In this document: piece after piece, positions 54,004 to 64,000 of the stretch
Numbering within the stretch: the stretch's first letter is position 1
How the letters are laid out: each line of letters opens with the position of its first letter
Source of the DNA: Karstenula rhodostoma CBS 690.94
Taxonomy: Eukaryota; Ascomycota; Dothideomycetes; Pleosporales; Didymosphaeriaceae
Assembly (NCBI GenBank): GCA_010093485.1
Contig: MU001511.1
Span: 779,953-843,952, forward strand
Direction of reading: 5' to 3'
DNA length: 64,000 bases
The notes under the pieces: generated by a model
What the model saw: only the letters and a program-made list of their open reading frames with translations
Databases searched by the model: none
Told to the model about the DNA's origin: nothing
Position numbers and translations under genes: made by a program

Positions 54004-54913
54004 GTTGATATCACGCGTAAAGGCGTATGGGTAAAGGTTTGGTGTTGAGCAGTGAGTGACAAAAGTCGAGTTGTGTGAAGTGGAAGACGTGTGCAAGAAG
54101 TGGGTTACGGGACATGAAGGCACAAGCTTGCGGCTTGAGGAGGCCCGTTACCGGTATACCCACTGCAACTTACGATCGGCTCGCCATATAGGGCTTTCCA
54201 GGGTAAGCCGTCTCCACAATGACGGCGTGATCGAGGGCTGACAGCCTCAGGATGCAGGTATTAGAAATCCAAGGCCTACCACGCCTCAACCGTCTCAACA
54301 TCGGCAGGCCTGGATGCTCAACCCCATTTCTGCGTCAAGAGATGGTCTCAACGGCACCCAGGTACGTTGCTTCGTGTCTACGGTCGATGATCTTTGCATA
54401 TCAGGGCACGTCAACATCCGCAGTTCTCGCGATGAGCGTTGCAGCAGAGGCAGTGCGTGCGCCGGAACGGCGGGTGAGTGACGCTGCTACCCACACCGCG
54501 CCCGTGGACCGTCCATGCACTTCTCCGCACCAAACTACGGGCCGGTCAAGGTTGGCCATAGCCTTCGCCTCCAGCATGTGATTTCGACAGAATCTGTCCG
54601 TAGTGTCCGCTCCCACCAAGCCAATCGTGACAGCGGCACGATGGAAAGCTGGCCCAAGGCGAAACGCATACATCATGGCGAAGACAACACAAAATTTACG
54701 ATAGCAGTGCCCGGATATCGAACTAGAAGCCCGTAATTATCTCGCAGCTAGAAAGTAGAACATGCAATCCCAACCCATTAGCCCAAACCCCAACCCAGAA
54801 ATATCAGAAATCTCCAAACAACGCAAAACCCGCCCTTGACAGCAACGCCCAAACTCCCTGAACCCATACCATACTCCTGCCATTAGAATCCAAAACCACA
54901 CAACACATTACAC
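54004..54913. other. Intergenic region, no recognisable gene
   Basis: Promoter side of the MFS gene. Overlapping frames at 54252-54736 are short and without motifs. Confidence 0.45.
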
Positions 54914-55726
54914 CTACACCCCCTCCTCCTCGTGCACCACCCCCTCGCTCCCTCCCCTTCTCCGCTCCACCACAAACCAGTTCCTCTCCCTCGCCCGAAT
55001 CCTTACTGCCAACGATCTCAGCACCTCCTCCTCCCCCTCGCCATCCTCCTCTTCCCGCTGTTGTCGGCCAGGAACCGTCCACCCCTCATCTCCACTACCG
55101 GGTGACTTATACACAATAGCCACCAACCGCCTCTTCTGAGGGTGGTCGTATCTCGCGGGCACGCGCGGACCTTGATCTTGCTGATGGCCTTCCCAATCCA
55201 CATCCCACGCCCTCGTGCCCCGGCGGTAGATATCCCCGGATCTAACCCTCCCCCCTTCGCCGCTCCCACGGGGCAGAAAGGCACGGCCGGGTAGGGGCGG
55301 AGGCTGTGGTGCTGCTATGTCCTGCTCGATCGTGGCGGTTTCGCTGTCTGAGCCGAATTGGGTGGTGCTTTGCGTGGAGCTCTGGGTGTAGGCGATGGTG
55401 GCGCTGTCGTTTGTAAATGTAGATGAAGATGCGTTTGACACTGCATCCTCCTCCTGGTGGGGGTATACGTCTTGCGCAGACGTAGACGTAGACGTCGACG
55501 TCGACGCTGACCTCGTTGTCGTTGTCGTTATCGTCGTAGTCCCGTTTGCGCTTCCCTGCCTTTCGTTCCGCCGCGTCTTGAACACACACAGCCGCAACCG
55601 CTGCCACAGCCGCTGCCGCAGTGCATCACCCAAGCGGCCCCTTATACTCTTCTTCTCCTTCTCCTTCTCCTTCTGCTTTCCCCCCATCATCCCCTCCTCG
55701 CGCCCGTCCGTGTGTCTGTCTGTCAT
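54914..55726 (-). CDS. Hypothetical low-complexity protein
   Basis: Frame of 270 residues, ATG at 55726 (MTDRHTDGREEGMMGGKQ). No domain is recognised. The first 60 residues are strongly basic (KEKEKEKKSIRGRLGDALRQRLWQRLRL); a Thr/Ser tandem run (TTITTTTTRSASTSTSTSTS) comes from GACGTC-type repeats at 55485-55530. The later part has RRGTRAWDVDWEGHQQ and ARERNWFVVERRR, which look like folded-protein segments. It is likely a real but fast-evolving gene. A frame of nearly the same length is not seen on the opposite strand. Confidence 0.45.
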   Translation of the reverse strand: MTDRHTDGREEGMMGGKQKEKEKEKKSIRGRLGDALRQRLWQRLRLCVFKTRRNERQGSANGTTTITTTTTRSASTSTSTSTSAQDVYPHQEEDAVSNASSSTFTNDSATIAYTQSSTQSTTQFGSDSETATIEQDIAAPQPPPLPGRAFLPRGSGEGGRVRSGDIYRRGTRAWDVDWEGHQQDQGPRVPARYDHPQKRRLVAIVYKSPGSGDEGWTVPGRQQREEEDGEGEEEVLRSLAVRIRARERNWFVVERRRGGSEGVVHEEEGV

Positions 55727-56596
55727 GGTGATGAACTATTCCGCTTCGAAAACCTAGCACAACACTGTAGATCCTCGTGCGCTGTCCAGAGAACACAACG
55801 ACAGTAAACGCCCGTTTGGCCTCGTAATCGATATCCCCTCGCCGCGTCGGAATCACCCCTCCGACACGACGCTGCCCGGCCGCCCGGTTGGGCGGGATAT
55901 TACCTACCCCTACCCCCTCCCTGGCTGACAACTTTGCTCAACACCCCGCAGTTTCACGGGACAGTCACCCAAAGTGGTGAGTCCGTGACCGATCAGTTTG
56001 ACGGAAAAGTTGCCCAAAGCGGTGATTCCATGACCAGTAGTCAGATCTCCAGCACGAATGAGCATGTTCGGAAAGGTGACATGTGCGCAAGCAGCGATCA
56101 AACGATGGTGCTAGATCGGCGGCAGATGGCGGGTCACGAGGATCAGATGAGCTGGCAGATAAACACATGTGAGAATGTGTTTCATTATCTAAAGCCTCCG
56201 TTATGGAGGAGTGTGATATCGCCATGAGGGCGTCAAGTCCAGAGCCAAATACGAAATGGGCCTGCCAGTGTGGCTACCATCATTCCGAGCCCATTGGAGC
56301 CTGCAAAGACCAGTGACTCGATGATCTCATGAAGTGAAGCAAACAGAAAGACCAATAATGCGGTTCAGGTTAGTGAACCGCTGGTAACCAACGCCTGGCA
56401 TGCCAATGACAATACCCCAAACGCCAAAATCCTTAAACCAATGAAATTTGTTGTTGTGAGAACTTGCATTAAGCTCCTTGGTTGGAAAGCTCCCATAACA
56501 CCTGTCCGCACTACAGTCAATCCCTTCGAAGTGATTCCAGTACGAAGGTTTAGAAGCCGCGACGATGATGTAGGAGAAGGAAGACCTTACTCAACC
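55727..56596. other. Intergenic region with a short internal repeat
   Basis: At 55960-56035 two ~27-bp units with the common core GCCCAAAG-GGTGA-TCC-TGACC lie 45 bp apart. A small plus frame over them (55934-56227) reads VTQSGESVTDQFDGKVAQSGDSMT. No family is recognised and coding status is unknown. Confidence 0.4.
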
Positions 56597-58462
56597 TCAC
56601 CACGGATGTGCTCCGGATCCTGACTGGTGGCCCTTGAAGATGACGGCATCATCGTCGTCATCGTCTTCATCTTCCTCTTCCTCGTCGCCGCTCGGGCCGA
56701 AGCCATCGCTGTCAAACTCTTGCTCGTCGTTTCCATTGTTGCTGTTGAAGTCGTCTTCCGTGAGCATAAAGTGGCGGTCAGAGTCGGAGCTCAAGTCCAG
56801 CGCCGAGGTATGATGCTCGTGAGCTGACGAAACCTTGTCACATACGGCTTTGAAACTGCCACCGTCTATTGCCAGAAGCTCATCCACGGTGTACTTATTT
56901 TTGGCGTTTAGCTCCCTCTGCATCCTCACGACTTGCTCGATACGTTCACGGCGGGCTTCCCATTGAGCGAGATGGGCCGAGACAATGCTGGCGTAGTAAC
57001 GCTGAAATTGTGTCTTGTCCATCCCGTAGAGAGAATATTTAGACTCAGTAAACCCGTGAAGCCGCATGGTCTCTTGCTTCCACAAGATCTCCTGCACCTT
57101 GTGCAGTTTCTCGTATAGATCTACCTTGTTGACATCGACCTTGGACTTTGAAGTCTCGTGTTGTGCAGACTTGTAATGGTTGAGCTCTTGATTGAGCATA
57201 TCATGCGCCTGTTATTGTTAGAACGTGAAAGGTGTGTACGCATAGAAGATACATACATTACCGGCATGGTCCAGTCCGAACTCTGCTGCTTGGAGCCTGT
57301 CTGCGAGTGCTTCATCGTCGATTTCGGTGTCGACGTCGTTGACCAGCGTAGTGCTTGATGCCCTCCGTCCGTCTGAGTTCGCCGGCAATGCGTAATGGTT
57401 GCCAGGGGCAGGGCGTGCTACGATAGGCTTTGGGGCTAGCGCAGAAATGGGACGATTCGGAAGCTCCCCTTGGATCACCGCCTCATTGTTGTTCTGTGCC
57501 GCTCGGGTGACATTGGTAGTCGTGAGGCTGCTCGGAAACGTGGCCTTCTGCTTCTGCTTCTGCTGCTCATCGAGTCGCTTCTGGCACAACGCAACGATGT
57601 CTACAGCTTCGTCTGTAGCGGGAGGAGCCGTCACCAAGGGGGCCTGGAAACCCCTCGCTGGCTCAGGTGTAGGTGAAGGAACCGGAGTCATCTGCCCACC
57701 CAGGAGTTTCCTCATGTGCGGAGGAACCAACTTGAGATGCGGAGAAGGCGCTGTCATTGTGTCGTTCGAAGCAGTGGACGTGGCACGAGAAGCCGCCTGG
57801 TCACCCTTCTTCGCACCAGCCGAAGGAGACGCGTTCGCATAAGCCGCCGCGCTCTTCGCATAAGCCGCTTGGGCTCGCTGCTTGAGGACTTCATTCATGC
57901 CCTCGATCGTGTGCGGGACCGGCGAGCCTTGGACATAGCTACCGCCTCTCTCCTTGTTGTCCTCTGGTGGTGAGCTCATCGCGGGACCCTTCACGCCGAA
58001 GTCACCCCAGGTGCCAGTGCCATCCAACTTAGGCTTGGGCTTCGCAGTGTCGCCGCTGGCGCCCGCAGCCCGGTCCGTCGCGTATGCCCCCAGGTTCGAA
58101 CGCTTCGGACGCATGGGCTTGGTAGACCATATGGCCTCCTCTGTGAAACGAGAATCTTTGCCAGTGCCGGACATAGGGATTTGATCGGCCGGAGGCTTCC
58201 AACTCTCATATTTCGGGTCGGGCGGGGCAAAGCCACTGTTGATGTCGAACAGCTCGAATTCTTCGGTCTCATCAGCCTGAACAATGGATAGAGGCACTGA
58301 GCAGCGGCAGCGAGCGCAAGTTTGCTCGCGTGGTCCCACAGCTGTAAGGCGCGTCTGCCAGAAGCAAGCTTTGGTGCCTACTTCCTTAAGGCGATAGCGA
58401 GCTTCAGCGGCCCCGCAACCGTGAGAATGAAACTTACTGTTGTTGCTGGAACGGCCAACCAT
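56597..58462 (-). CDS. Hypothetical acidic-tailed protein, conserved-looking, unknown function
   Basis: Exons 58462-58438, 58296-57257 and 57208-56597 (introns 141 and 48 nt) give 558 residues. The first exon codes only MVGRSSNN; its donor GTAAGT is strong and the acceptor CTGCTCAG is the one in phase. Residues 10-120 read IVQADETEEFELFDINSGFAPPDPKYESWKPPADQIPMSG; the middle is Pro/Ala/Ser-rich. The C-terminal exon is helical (AHDMLNQELNHYKSAQHETSKSKVDVNKVDLYEKLHKVQEILWKQETMRLHGFTESKYSLYGMDKTQFQRYY), followed by an acidic tail with an eleven-residue D/E run. No domain family is recognised. The coherent splicing and long helical exon support a real gene. Confidence 0.65.
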
Positions 58463-58923
58463 TTTGCCAGCGCAGGGCGAAGCTTTGCGTATGACTGTAG
58501 CGATCGCTTTGGTGTTCAGAGTAGAAGACAGAGACAAGCTGAACGCGGTGGGGTTGTGGAGTGGAGCAAAGTTTGTTTGGTCTTTGGCTGTTTGGGCCGA
58601 CTTCAAGTGAAGGCAAGTACGCGTTCCGCAGCAACGAAGTGGGTGACAAAAACAGCAAGAGCGGAAGGCGCGCGAACTGGAAGCCGACAGAAAGCGAGAG
58701 AAGCCGTATGGAGACGACTCAAACTGAATGCGATGAAAAAAGATCCAAGGTGAGAACGCCATACAACTCAGGTCGTCCTGTGGTATAATAGAATACAACA
58801 CCGTCTCGTATTGTGGCCGTACCACGCGCATTGTCATGCAGCGATGTATCATTCCAGACAAGCCGATACATGTACCAGCCAGATGAAAGAAACCCTCTCT
58901 TCCCAAACCGAAACCCTCATCTC
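58463..58923. other. Short intergenic region
   Basis: Promoter and 5' UTR of the acidic-tailed gene plus the 3' UTR of the GPI-protein gene; both genes lie on the minus strand. Frames on either strand are shadows. Confidence 0.5.
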
Positions 58924-59556
58924 TTACAACACGAGCATCGCGCCCCCTATCGCCGCAGCCCCCCAGATCATGCCCACCAGCACCGCCGTGTTCCCAAACG
59001 AGCTGGCGCCGAGCATCGCAGCACTGCCCGTGTTTTCCGGCTGTCCCGCGCTCCCCGTGCCCGACGGCCCAGCCCCAAGGATGCTGTTGAGCTCGTTGAA
59101 AGCGCTCGACGCCGCGGGCCGGACGGCCGACGGCACCATCTCCATCAGACTCGACAGGCCGGCTGCATCAGTCGGGATGTTCCCGTCGGACAGCAGCGAT
59201 GAGAAGGCTTGTGCGACGGACGTTGGGAATGCAGTTGCGAAGGAGCCGAGTTCGCCGGCGAGAGAGGAAAGCGGAATGTCGTTGATGGCGGACTTGAGGC
59301 CGGCGGCGGCCGACTTGGCCTGGCTTTCTACGGCCGACGCGATGTTGCCGACGCCGTAGGGCAGCGCGGGCGTGCCGTCGGTGCCACACTTGGTGATGGT
59401 GCCCGAGGTGTCGCACTTGTTGCCCGACGAGCAGCAGAAGCCGTTGTTGCAGTCGACTGAGTTGGAGCCGCAGACTGTATCCGGGCCGATGGAGATGTCG
59501 AGGGCGTTGGCAGCGAAGGCAAAGGCCAGGGGGAGCAGGAAAGATGTAGCACGCAT
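58924..59556 (-). CDS. Secreted cysteine-rich, probably GPI-anchored surface protein
   Basis: Frame from ATG 59556 to 58924, 210 residues. Residues 1-19 (MRATSFLLPLAFAFAANAL) are a typical signal peptide. Six cysteines lie in residues ~28-60: CGSNSVDCNNGFCCSSGNKCDTSGT...C, a spacing reminiscent of small disulfide domains on fungal surfaces. The middle is a Ser/Ala-rich helix region, and the end has a small-residue stretch (GASSFGN) followed by a hydrophobic tail (TAVLVGMIWGAAAIGGAMLVL), as expected for a GPI signal. It is probably a cell-wall or plasma-membrane surface protein. In-frame upstream ATGs up to 59673 would bury the signal peptide, so 59556 is preferred. Confidence 0.75.
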   Translation of the reverse strand: MRATSFLLPLAFAFAANALDISIGPDTVCGSNSVDCNNGFCCSSGNKCDTSGTITKCGTDGTPALPYGVGNIASAVESQAKSAAAGLKSAINDIPLSSLAGELGSFATAFPTSVAQAFSSLLSDGNIPTDAAGLSSLMEMVPSAVRPAASSAFNELNSILGAGPSGTGSAGQPENTGSAAMLGASSFGNTAVLVGMIWGAAAIGGAMLVL

Positions 59557-61690
59557 TTTTGGATTGTGGGAGTACTGAAAAAGTGGTTGTGTAAAAGTAG
59601 TCGCCGTAGTGATCGATAGAAGAGAACTGAAAGACGGGTGAACGAGTGGTCGAAGTCGAAAAATGAGCGACAAACCACCATCGGGGCAAGCTTCTACTTA
59701 AACTTCCATGCCCAAGATGCGCCGCTCGCGTGGGTCATCTGGGGTCGTATGTCCTACTCCAAACGCTGCTCCTGTTGTTGTAGTCACACGCTCAGGCCGG
59801 ATGGTGGTTTGCCCATGGGGGCTGAGCAGAATCCAGCACCAAATCGGGAAATCAGGTTCCCCCTCATTCGCCGCATAGTCCACGAAGTAAGATAACCCTG
59901 GCACTCGGACTTTTCAAACAGTCGCATGCTGGTCGCGTGCAAAGTGCGATCTCCGTTGGCGTTCCGTTTTCAACCTCTTCTGCCGCATGTTAAGACACTT
60001 GGAGACAGGCGATCAGCAATGGCAGGAGAAAACGACCACTGGACTTTGACCGCATTGTTACATCCATGCGACAAGAGATTTGTTGCCTAGACGGTCGGAA
60101 TAAGAGTAGAACGCCGTAGTCAATACTGGGTCGTGGCGCAAACGCAGGGCCAGCACAAATCCCGACAAGTCCCGTTCGGATACAGCCGTTATAGATCTCC
60201 GACAAGGAAAGGGGGCCAATCATGCGGCGTAGCGTCGGACCCACCAATATTGTCCGCTTATTATATATAGCCCGACGTATAAAAGCTGCGCCTATGAAAC
60301 ATCCAATGTTGTGCCTCTATACTACAATGCAGTATACTCAGGACTTTGCACCTCGAGACCCCGCCGCGTGTCTGCCACCCGACGTCTGTTGAGGCTGGCA
60401 CCTTTGGTGCAGGTTCATGAAAGGTTAGATGGTTGACTGTGTTGTCTAAACGAAAGATGAGGATTCGGAGCATATAACATCAAGCACGTACACGTGCACA
60501 TGCCCTTGCACAATATACATGTTAACAATGTCCTCCGTGCTCAATCGGAACGGCTACAGCTACAAACTAATCGGGGTCGGGCAGTGCCTACGCGAGTAAC
60601 GGAGAGAGATCTCAGCGACGCCGCTGACGGACACCATCGCTGTGCTTCACCTCGCGGACCCCGCCGGCTTTACTTTACTGCAGACGATACTTCTCCGCGA
60701 ACGGAACACAAGCCAGGGTTTCCGTGGAGGGACGATTGGCGAAGTAATGTTGGATATGTAGAGAGCTGAGCAGATAGCTCAGGCCGTAGGGGTCATCATT
60801 CAAGGAAGTGCGTCCATAGCCGAGAGAGGGACATAACGCAAGTTCGGTCCTCCGGGTCCTTTGCTAGGATGAGGATCAAGTGTGTAGAAGCAATGTGTTG
60901 GTATACGTCGAATCTCAACACATTGAAGTTCGGTTCGTGTGCCTCAATTGGATAACAACCTTTTCCGACGAGCTTTCTTCTCCGCTTCTTGCACATCGGT
61001 AGTAAGCCTCCGTACAGCAGAAGTAGTTGGCAGGCGTTCCTTTGTGGTACCGGCTTCCGCTGTATTCGTAAAGCAAGAATGTAAGTCTGAGATGCTGCCA
61101 GACCACGGCGGCCAGAAGATGCTGAATCTTACGCACAAACATTGTCTTTCAATGTCGTACTGATTCAGACTGACGTTGTGTGCCCCGTTACGCAGAAACT
61201 ACGAACCCCGACGGCGCAGTTTTGCTAGATAAGATCCCGTCAGCCACTTTTACCAGGATGACTGCGTACACATCAGTATACTGCGACCGGTGATCTTAGT
61301 CATACTCGGTGTATGAAACTGGTGTACTAATGTGTGTAAACTTTGCGGCCATCCGTTGCGGAAGAACCAGGCGAACAAGCAGTCATGTGCCTCGCTACAC
61401 GAAGGCAACGCCGCAACACCGACAAAAGCTGCCCGCCTGACAGCAGTAACCAACATGCATGGCTAAGAATCAGGCGAGAAAAGCCAGATTAGAGTCAGGA
61501 TACCACGATGGAGACGAAACCGTACGCACCCAGGAGCAACGCGCTGTTGTCAGGAAAACAGTGCGCGACGCCGCGGCTCACGCTGTGGCTGGCGGCTCAG
61601 TCATCGTTGCGAGGGATACTGCATCTTCAAGCGAGGTCATGAGCATTCTTCACTTGAGGAAGATAGTTGGTAAAGGCCTGATAATAGTGG
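59557..61690. other. Gene-free flank bordering the AT-rich block
   Basis: Normal base composition but no recognisable gene. Short frames on both strands (for example 60494-60769 and 60915-61163) lack motifs. The last open frame, 61459-61698, runs into the AT-rich boundary. Confidence 0.5.
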
Positions 61691-64000
61691 TTTTCTAATT
61701 ATTAACTCGAACTATAAAGTAGTAACCTATAAAGTAATAAATAAATATAAATATAGATATAAATTACTATTTAAAAGTAATATAAAAAAAAGTATTATAA
61801 GTAAATAATAAATAAGGTTAGATAAGTAAGTAAGGCTTAATAGCCTATTATAAAACTTTAAAACTATTAATATAATTACTTTTTCTTATTAGAATAGGTA
61901 TATATATTATAGTACTATTATACTATAGTACTTACCTATCTTCTATCTATCTCTATCTATATTATAAAAAGTTTTTACCTTACTAGTATATATAAGTGGC
62001 TAGTATAGTCCTATATACACTCGCGTATAATTAAGTACCCTAGGTATCTAGTATATACTAGCTAGCCCTATATTTTTTTATATATATATATATATATATC
62101 TATAGCCTATATATATTTATATAAATTAATAATATATTAGTAAATAACTTAGTAAGTAAAAAAAAATAAAAAATTTATAAATTTAAAGTTTTAAAGGCTT
62201 TACTATTATATAATAATATAATAGGTTAGTTATACTAGTAACTTATATAGGAATTCTACTTTAATCTAAAATATAAGGTTTTATTATATTAAAAATATAA
62301 AAAATATAGTTTTATAATATATTTAAAGAACTAGAATAGGTAAAAACTAGTAACTTAGTAAAAAAAACTAGTTTATTTTAAATATTAATTAATAACTCTA
62401 TAACTAATAGACTTTTTAATAATATTATTTAAAAATATAATTATATAATACTAATAGTATATAAATATAATATAATATTATATAATATATATTTAAATTA
62501 GTAATAAATAAAGTTTTCTTTATATTATTAAGTAATTATATAATATAAAATAGACCTTTTTAAATAAATAAAATTATATAAGGACTTCTCTATAAATCTA
62601 TTAAAAAATTATAATTATAACTTTAATATTATAAAAGTTATTAAAGAATAAAGAAATTCTCTTTTATAGAGATTTTATATAAATCTAGTATACCTATATA
62701 TACCTATATATACCTATATATATCTATATATACCTATATACTCTAGATAGTATAAATATAAATATATATAAATATATATATAATATAGTATAAAAATTAG
62801 CTAGTAATATAGAATTAAAGAAATAGTAGGTCTATTAGATTACGCGTATATATTATTACCTATAGTATAGTGTACTTACTATTATAGTAAGTTATAGTAA
62901 CTACTAGTAGTAGTAAGTAGTAAATATAAAAGGAGAGGCTAGGATATTTTATACTATTAGGACTAGTATAGGGTACTAAGATACTATTTAAGGGTATATC
63001 TTAGCTAGACTTAGAATATTAATTAATTATAATAATTTATATAATTATATAATATATAACTAATCTATCTATATCTATAGTTTATAGTAATCTATTATTA
63101 TTTATAGTAAATCTAATAATTAAGAGTCTTACTACCTTATTACTAACTATACGCGCTAAATAATATAACACCACCTATTAGACCTATAAAAACCTTCCTT
63201 ACTACCTCTATATAGTATATAGAATAGCTAATAGTACTAGAAATATAAGTAAGAGCTAACTAAGTATAGTATATATTTAACCTAACTAATAGTAAGGTAC
63301 TAAAGCCATAACTATAAGCACTATAGCTACTAAACCTATATTAATTTATATATAATAATAACCTAATACTAAGTAGCCTATATATCCTTATAAATATATA
63401 AAAGTTATAGTAGAACTTATAAGTTAAATACTATAAACTATAATCTAATTAGTATAAAATAAAACTAGTAGAATATTATATAGAGGTATAGGGAGTAGAG
63501 AAGCTTATATTATACCTATAGGGTTCTATTATAGCTAACCTATTTAGTACCTACTACTTTTCTAAGAAACTATATAAAGAATAGATCCTCCTTATTATAA
63601 AAAAGGTAAGAGTTAATAATAAAAAAGTAAAGCTATAAGTATAATATAAATACCTATATATTATCTAAAGTACTAAGAGGTTAACTAAATAGAACCTCTA
63701 GCTAGCTAAATATAATTATATAGTATCTACTACTAAGAGGTAAGGCTATATAGAGACTATAGATAATATAACTATCCTTAATAATTTTATAAGAAGTATT
63801 ATAGTACTAGATAAAGTATATACTACTACTTTTAAATAGGCCCTTTAAAATAAATAGGAGATAATATATTAAAATATAATAAAAAGGTTTAGACTCTATA
63901 TAAAGTACTATTATCTAGTTAAGGCTATAATTAAAGCTATATTTATTACTAGAGGAGAACTAGATACTAGTACTAAAAGGAATACCTTTTATACTAGTAA
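61691..64000. repeat. RIP-degraded, TA-dominated repeat block (continues past the right edge)
   Basis: From about 61,691 composition changes abruptly to TA-rich sequence with very few CpA or TpG dinucleotides, the pattern left by RIP of a repeated element. Simple tracts include (TA)n near 62081-62098 and a ~10-bp TACCTATATA array near 62690-62740. No open reading frame survives. In the last ~500 bp a translated frame has a few runs without stops (for example LAKYNYIVSTTKR), which hints at an old transposon, but the family cannot be named. Confidence 0.8.

Noticed and set aside
1..64000. CRISPR arrays, bacterial operons, tRNA and rRNA genes
   Set aside because: No regular spacer arrays were seen; the intron-rich gene structure is eukaryotic; GTTCGA-like strings inspected fall inside coding relics and do not form tRNA folds by eye.

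Overview
The window looks like chromosomal DNA of a filamentous ascomycete, most likely a Dothideomycete (inferred from the sequence only). The evidence is genes split by 45-190 nt GT-AG introns with CTAAC/CTGAC-type branch sites, fungal families (Yta7/Abo1, PDX1, aspartate-glutamate carrier, 2EXR-like and F-box proteins), a Tad-like LINE, and a terminal 2.3 kb TA-rich block almost free of CpA and TpG, the footprint of repeat-induced point mutation (RIP).

Layout. Positions 1-13 kb are a conserved core: a partial Yta7/ATAD2 histone-chaperone ATPase (-), a TMEM70/186/223-like mitochondrial membrane protein (-) head to head with the pyruvate dehydrogenase E3-binding protein PDX1 (+), the Ca-regulated aspartate/glutamate carrier AGC1 (+), and a C2H2 zinc-finger protein (+). 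Three of these act in mitochondrial pyruvate/NADH metabolism.

Positions 13-28 kb are accessory and partly decayed: two distant paralogues of a large 2EXR-like protein, a small divergent protein kinase, a broken berberine-bridge-type FAD oxidase, an intact NAD(P)-binding protein, a broken 2-oxoglutarate/Fe(II) oxygenase, an F-box protein and short transition-rich repeats. The three redox enzymes may be relics of a metabolite cluster.

Positions 28.8-34.8 kb hold a non-LTR retrotransposon (-) with an open gag-like ORF1 and an ORF2 carrying endonuclease and reverse transcriptase. ORF1 and ORF2 overlap by ATGA. ORF2 looks frameshifted, but a 104-nt segment with perfect intron signals exactly accounts for the shift; its removal gives one open 1159-residue protein.

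Positions 37-40 kb encode a protein with two tandem RNase H1 N-terminal (hybrid-binding) domains and no RNase H domain, followed by an AT-hook reading frame that may be its last exon. Positions 40.5-54 kb hold two MFS transporters, two adjacent paralogues with an unrecognised conserved module, a truncated class III aminotransferase pseudogene and an unknown Cys-containing protein. Positions 54.9-59.6 kb encode two unknown proteins and a secreted, probably GPI-anchored cysteine-rich protein. From about 61.7 kb to the end is the RIP-degraded block.

Gene models with introns were assembled by hand from splice motifs and reading-frame continuity; exon limits are given in each entry. Functions rest on recognised motifs, not on searches.
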